Shown here: in pieces, positions 1 to 10,361 of the stretch | Numbering within the stretch: the first letter of the stretch is position 1 | Layout: each line of letters starts with the position of its first letter | Assembly (NCBI GenBank): GCA_016758905.1 | Contig: JAEPQZ010000017.1 | Coordinates: 434,001 to 498,000, forward strand | DNA from: Umbelopsis isabellina | Lineage: Eukaryota; Mucoromycota; Umbelopsidomycetes; Umbelopsidales; Umbelopsidaceae | DNA length: 64,000 bases | Direction: 5' to 3' | Notes under the pieces: generated by a model | What the model was told of the DNA's origin: nothing | Seen by the model: only the letters and a program-made list of their open reading frames with translations | Databases searched by the model: none | Program-made: the position numbers and the translations under genes

Positions 1-1461
1 CTCTACGAGAGTTTCTATGTCAACGTTTAATCCTTGATCAATTAATCTCTTCAAAAAAAAAACTTCTATAACTCAGTCAGTCCCAACTATTATACGGATT
101 CTATCTGTTTAACTTCGTTGCCAGACGATTGATGTCTTTTTTGGTTGCCAGGTACTGCATTGGTCGGACTTCCATTCTGTTGAAACTTGGTCACATAACG
201 ATTATGTTTTATTGAACCTTCTAATCAATTTTTGTCATCTGCGAGCCCATTGATGAGCCGAATTTTATTGGTACTAAATAATAAATAGCGAGTTTTGAAA
301 ATGATGAATTCTTGCTCAGGGTGTTTGGCACTGCACAATATTACCCGACAGACTTGAGTCAATAAGCGATTCCAATCAATTAACCGCAATAGGATTATGT
401 CAAAATTATACGAGTGTGTGTCAGCAAATGGAGCGGCAAGCAGAACCAACACCGAAATACTCGTATATATATGTTGTTCATACAAAGAAAATAGCAATTA
501 CCGTTGATTGTGGCTACGATGCTAGTACAAGAGTGGCTAAAAATTTGCTCAACCATCAGTTCATGTGAACGCTTTTTTGAAACAAATGAGAGTTAATCAA
601 CCCATTTTCTCCATATTTAACGTTATGTACTTCAAATCATAGACAAGTATTATATTGGAGTGATCTTATCGATTAGAAAGCGTTTGTAAAGCATATACAG
701 AATATTTTGATTTTTGCTCACTAACACTTCATGTCCAAGGCGCCGGCAAATAATTGTTTAGTATGTACAGAACTTAAGAAATATGATACTGAAGCGATGA
801 TAAGTAGTAAACTCGACAATAGCATCGTTACCTACCAGTGAAGAAATCTTCTAATCCAGCATAGCCGTTGGCACAATTTTGCTTAATGTGCCTAACACTC
901 ATTTGACACGCAATTGAATTTGTGTCAGCAGTTTGAAGACTAAAAAACTCATATGGAATCAAGTATAACAAGTGTAAAAAAGCTTATTTTTTCGGATTGG
1001 CTTGTACTATTGTACCACCAATCCCCACTGTCAGGTTTTACATTTGTTCCACTTTGTTTAGCAAATAAGTTACTGTCTCCAATTTATTTCAATATGCTGT
1101 GCGGATCGGTTAAGCACTACATCTGAGCATGACTGTATTAAAATAGCTCAATCAAAGCAAAGCTTTGCACTGTAATGATGTCATATTGCGTTCAGTAAAC
1201 TGATAAGATATCAGAAAGTATGTGTTTACCGCTTCGGTGAAGGCATTGTCATTCTGCTTTTCCTTGTGACAAAATATGATATGGTCTCGGTGAATTTGCT
1301 GGCTGTGACTAAGTTTTAAGACCGTTCACATTAAAGTGGGCAGGCAAAGACAATAGCACCACATTTCAAAAATTTCATTTCCGAAATAGTCCGTATTCCA
1401 GTGATTTCCCGTTCACCCAACCTTTTTTCTCTTCCTTGTTTCCAGCTATTACATACATTTC
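1..1461. other. AT-rich intergenic region
   Basis: No ORF here has a convincing fungal protein signature, and I see no tRNA or repeat family. The stretch holds short AT-rich runs and must contain the promoter of the hexokinase-like gene, with a pyrimidine-rich tract just before its start codon (about 1416-1445). Confidence 0.5.
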
Positions 1462-3154
1462 ATGGGTCGAAAATCAATCTTTGCACTGGGCGAATTCCAA
1501 GGCGCTGAGGAACAGATCAAAGCTGTTCAATCTTTGGTTGATGAACTCTACATTCCAGCTGACAAGTTGAGAAAACTGTCGGCTAATCTTGTCAAGCAAA
1601 TGGAGGAGGGTTTGCAGAAGAACGATTCCAGCGTTCCCATGTTGCCCTCATGGATTACTGCTCACCCTACCGGACAAGAGACTGGCGAGTATCTTGCTTT
1701 GGATTTAAGTGGTAAATTTTGCTTTGATATAGCTTGTTCAATGATTTTTCCCGTTCCCGTATGCATGAATAACTTACGACGCCGACGCCCCCGTCCGTTT
1801 AGGTACTTCCATCCGTATTTACCTCGTCACTCTGCATGGCCAAGGCCGTGTTACCACTCGCCAACAAAAGTACAATATCCACGATGATATCAGAAAATCC
1901 AATATCTCCAAGATTGTCGACTTTTTGGCAGAATGTGTCGATTCATTTTTGACATTTATTGGTAGATCTCATATGACTGAACCAATGGCACTTGGATTCG
2001 TTGTTTCGTTCCCATTGCAGCAAACTGCCATGAACAAGGGTACTATCATAAGATGGACCAAAGATTTCGACGTCAAGGGTGCTGAGGGCAAAGATATGGC
2101 GGAGCTCCTACAAGTCGGACTCAACAAGAAATCCATACCGGTCCATGTCAAGGCCATCATAAACGGAGCTGTCGGTTTGCTTTTGGCTCATAACTACCGA
2201 AGTTTAGATACATTGCTAGCTTGTACTGTCAGTAGAGGTACCAATGCCGCGTATTGGGAGAAGGTGTCAGATATTCCCAAGCTTGCAAAGCCTGAAGCCA
2301 AGAAACCGGTGAAAGGCGACGATACGGATATCAACATGTCCAAGCTTGAACTCAGTGAACCCTCCCAAGGCGACGAAATGATTATCAACACTGAATGGGG
2401 CTCCTTTGGTGATGACCATGCTGATCTGCTTCCTCTTACCATGTACGATAATAGAGTCAACCGTGAGAGTACCAATCCAGGTATCCATTCGCTAGAAAAG
2501 ATGGTTTCTGGTCTTTACCTCGGTGAGATTGTCCGCAACATCTTGCTTGATTTATTAGATCGCCGCTTGATCTTTAGCGGTCATTACTCTATCGATATGA
2601 ACATGCCATACAACTTTGAGTCTTCATATATGAGCGCCATCGAATCCGATGACTCGGAAGATTTGGAAGATACTAAGCATATCTTGGAAACTATCATGAA
2701 CATTGAGCACACTAGCTTGACCGACAGACAGATCACCAAGAAGATCTGTGCCTTGGTTGGACAGCGTGCAGCTCGCATCATTGCTGCCGCCATGAGCGCA
2801 GTTATCTACAAGCGTAATGCCTTGGAGACTGGTCTTACAATCAGTAAGTAACATTATATACAATAGGGTGTTTTAGATGGCATTTATCTCATACATTTGT
2901 TACCCTAGGTGTCGAAGGTACTATTTACGAGCACTATCCTGAATTCCCTAACCGTGTGAATGAAGCTTTGAGAGAGTTGTTTGGTGAGAAGGTTGACCGC
3001 ATTAACATTGGTGTAAGTAGAGCTCTGAGAAATTATGTGCATTTTGGTTTGGAACAAAAGTTAACAATTTCGTCGGCAATTGCAGATTACCCGCGACGGT
3101 AACGGTATTGGCGCCGCTTTGGCAGCTATGCTTGCTCATACCAAGCAAGCTTAA
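1462..3154 (+). CDS. Hexokinase-like protein, probably catalytically inactive
   Basis: Four exons (1462-1711, 1803-2843, 2909-3012, 3086-3154) give 487 aa, the usual fungal hexokinase length. The fold is clear throughout: LALDLSGTSIR near residue 78, a sugar-binding stretch FVVSFP with NKGTIIRWTK near 161-170, INTEWGSFGDD, EKMVSGLYLGEIVR, and a C-terminal GNGIGAAL. The catalytic motif NDTxG reads NGAVG at 204-208, so the general-base Asp is Gly205. The phosphate loop GTGTN reads SRGTN, and YDxxLDxxS reads YDNRVNRES. Active hexokinases need the Asp to deprotonate the glucose 6-hydroxyl, so this protein should bind poorly or signal rather than phosphorylate. Regulatory non-catalytic hexokinases such as Aspergillus HxkC/XprF are a precedent. 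The family is certain; the inactivity is inferred from the residues. Confidence 0.9.
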
Positions 3155-3389
3155 ATGACTAGGCGCGGCGAGCCCTGAAAAGAAAGGAAGAATAATTCAT
3201 CGTACTGCTTTATTCCATGTCGTTTTCTACTTCTTTAAACGCAGCAAACTACTTTGGCTGTAAATATACATAAATACAACTGTGTCTTTTTCCCCCGTCA
3301 TCCCGCGTTAACATTGAGAATTTGGTGTTTCTCTGTATATTGCAAGTCTAAATTCTTATATTATCTACATGGCTTTTTTTCCTTCACCT

Positions 3390-4173
3390 CTACATCTTGA
3401 TGTGGGAGGATGATTTCTGGTTGGCAGTAGAAAGATAGGTATTCCATCCCAACGCAACGATATTGGTTACCATTAACCTATGATTAAGAGGCGTGACGTA
3501 AAAATTGAAGAACTGCACAGCTGGCCATAACTACAAAGAACGTGTTAGTAAGTTGCAATCATACTTTCCACAAGACATTGTGTAATACCTTGTAATTATT
3601 CAACAGCGCCTGTGGATATCCGTCTTCAAGTTTTTCTTTGATCTGTGTCATATTCTTTCCTTCCAAAGCACCTTGGGCCGAGAAGAACAAAGCAATGAAA
3701 CTCGGGGCAAACAAAAATTGATCTAGAGCGACGCGAGCAATCAAAGCTGTCCTTACATATTAATAATCATGGCTGGTCAGAACATCAGTTTATGTTTGTT
3801 ACTCACATTTGAATGGGTTGGACAACCGGATATTCTTGTCAAGAAATTTGTACCAGTTGCCAAGCAATGGAGCAGCTACGAAGCCACCAAAGCCGGTCAG
3901 CCGCAAGGTACGCATATAATCATGCGTTTCTCTTTTCTCAACAGCATGTTGCGCAATGACATCACCTATGTTGCGATCAGTTGCCGGCTATACCAACAAG
4001 TCATGAGCAGGTTATGATCTTACCGGTTGCAAATAAAGTAGCTGTTGTACAGTGAGTATGCAAGTCTGTGGGAAGTATAAAAAAATGCCAATTTGTCTCG
4101 ACTTACCTGTCGTTATGCCTTGTGTTATACTGGGATGTTTACTTAATACTCGGTTATACCATTGCCACACCAT
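3390..4173 (-). CDS. SYM1: Mpv17/PMP22-family membrane protein, Sym1-like
   Basis: Five exons on the minus strand (4107-4173, 4024-4041, 3807-3965, 3589-3746, 3390-3530) encode 180 aa, the normal Sym1/Mpv17 length. Signature stretches are GDVIAQ, a WYKFLD segment, [11 protein letters not shown] and a C-terminal [10 protein letters not shown] followed by GWNTYLS. The family is a four-helix protein of the mitochondrial inner membrane (Sym1, Mpv17) or peroxisome (PMP22). Sym1 supports mitochondrial metabolism under stress and Mpv17 affects mtDNA and nucleotide supply. Mitochondrial placement is the better guess because the N-terminus ([18 protein letters not shown]) matches the Sym1 type. Exon 2 is only 18 nt; it is needed to spell TATLFATGD across the two flanking introns. 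It is tail-to-tail with the hexokinase-like gene. Confidence 0.9.
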
Positions 4174-4676
4174 GTCGATTCCAAAAGCAGGGACCTAAGG
4201 TTACTGGGCTCATACCAAATTTAGTTTCACAAAGTTTATTTTTGGCCACAATTTAGTCGAGATCCGGTATACCTTGTAGATCACATCAAGAAGATACTGT
4301 TACTGCTTAAAATAATAAAATGTAGACATCATGTAGCTTTCTATGCGAGTATAGCAAATAGCTCAAGCTCGTTGCATAACATTTTAATAATGCGTTTCGA
4401 TGAACTGTCGGATCAAATTAAGTCATATCAGTTTTACAATGTTTTTGTGACGTGTTGAATGGCTTTTACTTTATATGCACTCATGATTCTTAGGGATATC
4501 CAACATATATCGAACGTCAAAGTTATGTTCGATGTGTTATTTATCTATGCAAATTATAATATAATATATATATAAGAAATGTACACTAATCAAAGGAATT
4601 AGGGTATTAAAATAATCTTATGTATGTGTACAATAACTTAAAAGTATTCTATTAGAATTGGCCCAGCGTGTGCGAA
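4174..4676. other. AT-rich intergenic region
   Basis: No coding signal or RNA gene recognised. It carries a long AT run (about 4555-4575) and would include the Sym1 promoter on its left side. Confidence 0.4.
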
Positions 4677-4916
4677 TCACGCACCAGTGTTTGTCGGATC
4701 GACGCCAGAGTGGTGGAAAGACCCGCCCATGGGATCAATAAATTTGCCAACGACATCAGGTTGAAGACTGCTTCGCATTGGATCAGCTAGATACATGGCC
4801 AGAGACCTAGAGATAGGGCTCTTATCAACATCGCAAGGAACTGGCAACGAAGAAGCTGATATAGCTTCATCGACTTGATTGTTTTTGGAGTGACGAGAGA
4901 ACATGTGGAAAACCAT
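4677..4916 (-). CDS. Small hypothetical protein
   Basis: A 79-aa single-exon ORF with an ATG start. I do not recognise a family. It is hydrophilic, with several Ser/Pro pairs and no membrane segment or Cys pattern. A TATA-like sequence lies about 65 nt upstream on the same strand (around 4978-4988), which gives modest support for transcription. It could equally be a chance ORF or one exon of a longer gene. Confidence 0.3.
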   Translation of the reverse strand: MVFHMFSRHSKNNQVDEAISASSLPVPCDVDKSPISRSLAMYLADPMRSSLQPDVVGKFIDPMGGSFHHSGVDPTNTGA

Positions 4917-5558
4917 ATTGGGCTAATTTAAATTATTCGCGATTTTTTATGCTGACAATATAGAGATATGTAGATGCATTATATACTTATTACGGTGGTT
5001 ACAAAAGAACTAGACAATGAGGCAATAGAGATTATATTCTTGCATCAACGGTTAGTAACCGGAATGAGTAATCTAAAAATCGTGGCTAAACTCACTCTAT
5101 TATAAATGCGGAAAAACTATTAGTAGGCAATTACCATGATCTACTATAGTTATTGGGTTGGCTCTTGGACGATTGTATGTTGCTTCAATTTATGCTTCTA
5201 CGGAAATGCTATTCAGCACGCGTGAACAGAGGTCCTCAGAAGCTTTATGATGCAAACTGTCTCTGCTTTCAAGGAAAAGCTAACGAAATCAGAAAACAAA
5301 CGATTCGATATGCTGCTTCATTAACGTCCTCAAACACTCAAATGATTAACTGCTTTCATTCATTAAGCGGAATGCTAACTGGTATGATAGACTGGGTTTC
5401 ATATTTTATTAATTGTGCAATGATAGGTCGCGTAAAATCAAAATGTATAACCTCTTTGACAAGTTATTAAAGCCCGCAGTCTTATTTTGTGTTCTTGCTT
5501 TTCAGACCGCTGTATTTACTTTGTATTGTGCATCAGTTTGTAATATTCTAGCGTTGGC
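4917..5558. other. Unresolved region, possibly upstream exons
   Basis: An ORF from 5153 to 5470 and a pyrimidine-rich acceptor-like site at about 5497-5505 suggest that exons of the following orphan gene may lie here. After that acceptor one frame encodes a hydrophobic stretch (TAVFTLYCASVCNILALAC), but it then meets a stop. I could not build a closed model, so I only flag the region. Confidence 0.3.
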
Positions 5559-6380
5559 ATGCCTCTTCGAAGGAGTAGTTCGATAACGAATGAGCATTGT
5601 GACGCAAAGAGGGCAACATCAATTGCTAAAATTTCCAGTGCACAACAAGCAACAAATATTTATTCCAAAAACGGTGAGCAATTCCTATATTTACGACATG
5701 AGCAGCCACAGGTTGGTACTTTCAAAGTACCTTGCTCTCTACATACAGGTGGAGCCATATCGTTGACTCATGTAACATTGGCACAGGTCGCTCGAGACGG
5801 TTCATGCATGCTTATTCATACTTTCAAGGTAACAGAGATGACAAGGTTATCTGACGACATATCGAATGCCCTTTGCTTTACTGCATCATACAAAATTGCC
5901 AATACATCGCCTCTTTTGCTGGAAGAAATGTATAAAAATTTGCAATATGTACGAATACATCCAGGCATCCAGAAAACGACGCCACAATATTTAGTTGTCA
6001 TTCTATCAAGACCATGGTGCATGCTGGAGATAGTCTTATCGTATTCTGGAATTTTAAAATCAATACTTGAAACATTACATCAGCTCGACGGTGGTGTATA
6101 CAGTCAACCGATCGCGAATGCGCATCAGGTGGAAAAGGCACTGACAAGCCCTGAACTTGAACAGGGAGATGCAGTTGGACGATTGATAGATTTTTTCAGG
6201 CAGGCAAAATTAGTGGCCTTCAAAGAACAATGGTGGCGAATAGTGCTCGCGCACTTGACCAGAATTCGGACGGGCTCCATCTTCAAATCTACCCTTCGCA
6301 TCCGACCAGTCGACTTTAGCAGTATTCCTATCATTAAGCTATATACCGTTGATAACGAAGAGAAACAAGAGATCCTTTAA
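5559..6380 (+). CDS. Orphan hypothetical protein
   Basis: A 273-aa open frame with an ATG and no stop. I do not recognise it. The N-terminal 40 residues are Ser/Arg-rich; the rest is mixed helix and strand with two hydrophobic patches (YLVVILSRPWCMLEIVLSY and IVLAHL) and a basic C-terminus. No catalytic motif or signal peptide is visible. It is intronless in an intron-rich neighbourhood, or it is the last exon of a longer gene whose start lies in the preceding 400 nt. Its length makes chance unlikely but not excluded. Confidence 0.45.
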   Translation: MPLRRSSSITNEHCDAKRATSIAKISSAQQATNIYSKNGEQFLYLRHEQPQVGTFKVPCSLHTGGAISLTHVTLAQVARDGSCMLIHTFKVTEMTRLSDDISNALCFTASYKIANTSPLLLEEMYKNLQYVRIHPGIQKTTPQYLVVILSRPWCMLEIVLSYSGILKSILETLHQLDGGVYSQPIANAHQVEKALTSPELEQGDAVGRLIDFFRQAKLVAFKEQWWRIVLAHLTRIRTGSIFKSTLRIRPVDFSSIPIIKLYTVDNEEKQEIL

Positions 6381-6892
6381 AAGCCATCGCGTTGCATCTG
6401 GTCAACTCCCATAAATAATTCTCATTACAACTTCGTAGGTTTTATCTTGAATGTTTGAAATAGACGACAAAATCATTTTGATATTTGTAACAACTAAATA
6501 TTTTTGAAATGCAAAACTGAATGACATGGGTTCATGATGTCTACACTGTTAGCTTGCGAGTACGATGAAGCTTATCAAGTGAATACATCCGTTAAAATTG
6601 GGAGCCAAAATGCACACAAAAGGTTTTAACATAGATGGCACTCCTGCTTGATAAATAGGCGATATATAAAAACTCTATTTGAATCTTTATCATATGGCTT
6701 TCTCAATATTCCTTCATTTATACTTCATTTGAAAAGTTTCTATTTTATGCCTTGGATAATAAAAATGTCACTTACGGGGATAAACGGTCTATACGTGAGT
6801 TATTGGTAGCGGTGTGGCTTTTTCTCACGTGACTTCATTCGTTGAAGCAATCAAAAATTGAAACTGAAAGGAAAATGTTGTTCTGAGCAAAC
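6381..6892. other. Intergenic region
   Basis: No feature recognised. It contains the promoter side of the 4E-BP-like gene. Confidence 0.4.
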
Positions 6893-7506
6893 ATGGCAAG
6901 CACCGGTGCAACTGAAGTTAAGACTGAGCCAGTCATCAACAAATCTGCCTCTTCGGCTACTGGTAAGCTTGCAATTTATTTATGTGCACTATCAATGAAA
7001 TGGCAACGATTTTATACACCAGTTGCATCAACCAAATCATGTACAACCAACTGGATTCCCGACCGCATTTAGAATATCCTGCACAGGGACAACTTGAGCA
7101 GACGATCACGATCATGCCATCTTACCATTGTCAACAGAATGCCACCTGGAGATAACTTGCTTTTATGTCTTTTTTTGACGCTGAAAATCTTTGTCCTCAT
7201 AGGCGATCGCACCACTTACGACCGCCCGACCCTGTTGTCGTTGGCCAACAGCCCTCTCTCCAAGGCTCAGCCCGGAAAGATGGCATACGTTGCTGGAATT
7301 ACCAGAGGTGCAAGTGTTCCAAGTGGTACTTCTTTCGGTAAGAAGTCTGTAGAGCAGAAGAAAGAAGAAAGCCACAAGAAGAAGTCTACTTGTAAGTTCT
7401 GCTTTCTGAAATTTGCACCGATATGCACCAATATACATTATTTGCATCAGCTAACACTTTTACGACGTCTATAGTCAACCCATTCGAGCTTCTTGGCGAG
7501 GATTAA
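6893..7506 (+). CDS. 4E-BP-like small protein with an eIF4E-binding motif
   Basis: Three exons (6893-6962, 7203-7391, 7475-7506) encode 96 aa. Residues around 28-34 read YDRPTLL, which fits the eIF4E-binding consensus Y-x4-L-hydrophobic. It is followed by NSPLSK and then a PGxTR-like AGITR, the same order and spacing as in animal 4E-BPs (YDRKFL, NSP, PGVT). The C-terminus is FNPFELLGED; FELL resembles, but does not match, the TOR-signalling motif FEMDI. The middle is Lys/Glu/Ser-rich and probably disordered. The expected role is to compete with eIF4G for the cap-binding protein eIF4E and repress translation. Motif and length are seen; TOR control is only suggested. The first intron is long (240 nt), so an extra small exon is possible. 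Confidence 0.75.
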
Positions 7507-7579
7507 TTACATCTATCTCTCGCATTAACTATTGTAAATTGGATTTTTCTTTTATAAAATGATTCGTGTTATAACTCGA

Positions 7580-8067
7580 TCAGTCATCTTCAATGACTTT
7601 TGGGGGATATCTTTCTAGAGCTTCTTCATGCTCCGTTGGATGTTGTTCCTGGCAGTGTTTCTTTAATGTGCTTAAATAGAGGTAGTCTATGTTAAACCAC
7701 ATGATCCGACGATAAATCATCACAAGTAATGATTCTGAGTACCTTATTTTCCGAAACGCCGAGTCTAGATCGACTTTGATTTCTTTTAACAGCCTGGTAT
7801 GAGCCTCCAAATGTTTCTGTACCTGTGCATAGCGCGCTGCACTGAAATCATTGAATGCTGTTATCTGATCGGTGGTTTTCTTTACTAAATGCAGACTTAA
7901 AAGCAGGTCAGAAGAATGAGTTAGCAACACGCAACTGTAATTGGCAAATGCGCTTTGCAATGTCTTTAAAATGAACTCTACCTTTCTTCTTGCTCCCGGA
8001 GTACCTTCTCCAAAGTCTCGTCGTCTTTACAGTTTAACCGTTTTGCCCATTCTGCTTTTGCAGACAT
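7580..8067 (-). CDS. KXD1: KxDL-motif protein, BORC/BLOC-1-related subunit
   Basis: Three exons (7982-8067, 7743-7934, 7580-7670) give 122 aa. The protein is helical and coiled-coil-like, and the family motif KxDL appears as KVDL in LKEIKVDLDSAFRKI, followed by the usual LKK...HP ending. In animals KXD1 is part of BORC, which positions lysosomes through Arl8; in yeast Kxd1 is a BLOC-1 subunit on endosomes. Either complex is possible here. The third exon acceptor (7670) was chosen because it restores the STLKKHCQEQHP end; another acceptor 13 nt upstream would give an unrelated tail. It ends 73 nt from the end of the convergent 4E-BP-like gene. Confidence 0.8.
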
Positions 8068-8315
8068 TCGTAAACGAACGCAAAAGTACAGAGCAAGTAG
8101 AGGCGGAATTTCAACCTTACCCGATCAAGCAATTTGTTGAACGTCCATATAATATTGAACTTTAGTGGGACGTGGTGGGACGTAAAACAGCCGTGGGTTT
8201 ATGATAGTGTGAAAATACTACACAAGGTTTATTTAATCAAAGAAAAAATGCATGGCGGGATGGAGAAAGGGGAAATCAATGTTGGTTAAACCGAGCTATA
8301 TGATGTTGTAATGAT

Positions 8316-9451
8316 CTATTCTTTGTGAAGTCCGAGAGTGTTCTCGGCAATTTGAAGGGGTTGCGACTCGGTCTCCTTCCAGAGGTCTTCGAGTTCTTTG
8401 GCACCACCAGCCAATGAATTTGACCAGTATTTTGCGAATTCACCAGACAAAATATCCTTGTGCAATACCTTTTCAAACTTCTCTCGGAGAGCGGTACCGT
8501 CATTGTTCTTGGTGCCTCTGAGTTGACCGAATTGGGAGGTCTTGGAGTGATACTTCAGCTGCTTGAAGAAACCAACAGTAGAAGCACGCTCAAAGACTTC
8601 AGAAGGCTCCTTGGACATGTACATATCGAAAAGAATCGCTTCATCAGAGAAACCAGCACCCTTCAACACCTTGTAAGCCTCAATGAAGCAACTACACAAA
8701 ATATCGGTTTGGTCCATCAGCCGTATATTACATGCCTTTTCAATTATCACACTTGTACTTACGAGTTGATAGCGGGCCAAAGAGCTTGCTCGGCAAAGAG
8801 ATCAATGCCAGCCTCCTCACGGCAAGATGACTCAACAGCACCACGACCACGAGTAGCTCCAAGAGCACTTGCAATGGAAACAGCAGTCTCCAGAGACTTA
8901 CCACTAGCGTCTTTCTCAACGGACACGAAGCATGGATAGGGTTCCTTGGCAACATATCTATCACGAACACCAGCACCAATCATTCTAGGAGCAACCATGA
9001 CGACATCCAAAGAAGCGGGGAGCTCCAAAAGGTTGAAAGCAACGGCGTAACCAGAGGCAACGACCAAAGTGGCATTAGGCAACAGATGATCGACGATCTG
9101 TTCCTTCCAGATTTCTTGTTGATCTTCATCAGGGATCAAAAGGAAAATGGCCTCTCCCTCCTTAACGGCCTCAGTGATACTAACAGTCTTGAAGTCATCA
9201 GCAATAGCCTGAGGCTTGTATTCATCGTCTCTGTTACCAACAATGATGTTGGGAACACCAGAATCTCTCAAGTTGAGAGCTTGAGCACGACCTACCATGA
9301 TATTGTTAGATAAATCAATTCATATATGTGGTCATCTCCTATCACTCAATTGTAAATCAGCCCTACCTTGGTTACCATAACCAATAAAAGCAACCTTCTT
9401 GTTGCGGATAATGGAGAGATCAGCGTCGGTGTCGTAGAAAAATCTGGGCAT
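8316..9451 (-). CDS. Ketol-acid reductoisomerase-like protein with altered active site
   Basis: Three exons (9367-9451, 8763-9291, 8316-8691) encode 329 aa, close to the short class I KARI length. The Rossmann half is well kept (DADLSIIRNKKVAFIGYGNQG, then AQALNLRDSG) and the knotted half has DLFAEQ. KARI (IlvC/Ilv5) makes the second step of valine and isoleucine synthesis. Here the catalytic His of AHGF is Ser (ASGY, residue 108), the Lys of MIAPK is Arg131, and the later metal-site glutamates are Asp and Ser, while the two acids of DLFAE remain. This is therefore a divergent paralogue, with a changed reaction or none. The reading frame stays open upstream to 9646 and lacks any acidic residue there, so a longer, presequence-like start is possible. 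Confidence 0.85.
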
Positions 9452-10361
9452 ATTGAATAGAAAAGTTGTAGAGTGGATAACGATGTGGAACGAATTATTT
9501 CCAAAGGTTTTTATAGGCAATAACTTCGGAAACGCATTGAAATGAAGGTTAACCGCCGTTCCTTTGCACGGAAGGTAAATCACATGACATCCGTTAACAT
9601 TGCTTGCTCCAAGCGTCTTGCTTGCATAATAAGATTTGACTGACATCCGAGCTGGACTGTCTTTTTCCGGGCTGCTAAAGCTTAAACGTGGAGCAAGTTC
9701 CTAGATTGCCTAAAGAGTTGCTGATGATATTCGTACAAATGACAGCTTGGCTGAACCTGAATGATCGACCATATTCATGTATGGGCGATCCTTATGAAAA
9801 TGTGCTCAGTTTGATACCTGCTTTTCAGCGTACTTCACACTCAAGGCCTGAAAAATTTCCCTGCCAGCCATTTTCCGCCAAATGAATCCCGGAAGACTTG
9901 TGGGGAAATCAAAGTTAATTGATCTCCGTTCTAGTGTGATATTTAGCAACGTATCGTAACATATCCTGCTCGTCAAGCCGTTTGATTTTCCGTGCCTGAT
10001 ACCCAGAACACAAAAGCAGGTTCCTAATTGGTGAACAATAACTTAACTGCGATAGGCGACTTGCTTTTCTTGCTGTGACATTTATGATTTGATAATTATC
10101 AGAGCTACTCTCACTCTATTTTCTCCCCTCTTACTCATTCGCCTTCCTCTCTCTAACTCTATTCTTTATTGCTGAACATCGTCACCGATTTTTATTTTAA
10201 AAATAAAAGCTTGGCCATTTCCAAATAGGTAAACCGTTTTTTGGGGACGTGATCCACTACGTCATCAAATGAGAGCACGATCAGGTTGAGACGAGTATCA
10301 GTTGGCTACCAAGAGTCCGATTATCTGTATTTCTCTCTTTTCCTCTTTGCCAAGACTCGTA
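9452..10361. other. Divergent intergenic region
   Basis: This lies between the KARI-like gene (minus) and the Osh6/7-type gene (plus) and must hold both promoters. A CT-rich tract runs at about 10110-10170. Short ORFs here start with non-ATG codons and look unreal. Confidence 0.45.

Noticed and set aside
225-497. 90-aa minus-strand ORF
   Set aside because: No family motif, AT-rich, and no promoter or splice support.
7941-8165. Plus-strand ORF opposite KXD1 exon 1
   Set aside because: It overlaps a well-supported coding exon on the other strand and has no recognised family.
9452-9646. N-terminal extension of the KARI-like frame
   Set aside because: Open and acid-free, so presequence-like, but the ATG at 9451 fits the short class I family start better. 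Kept only as an alternative.
9688-9885. 65-aa plus-strand ORF
   Set aside because: Starts at GTG and lies in a divergent promoter region.
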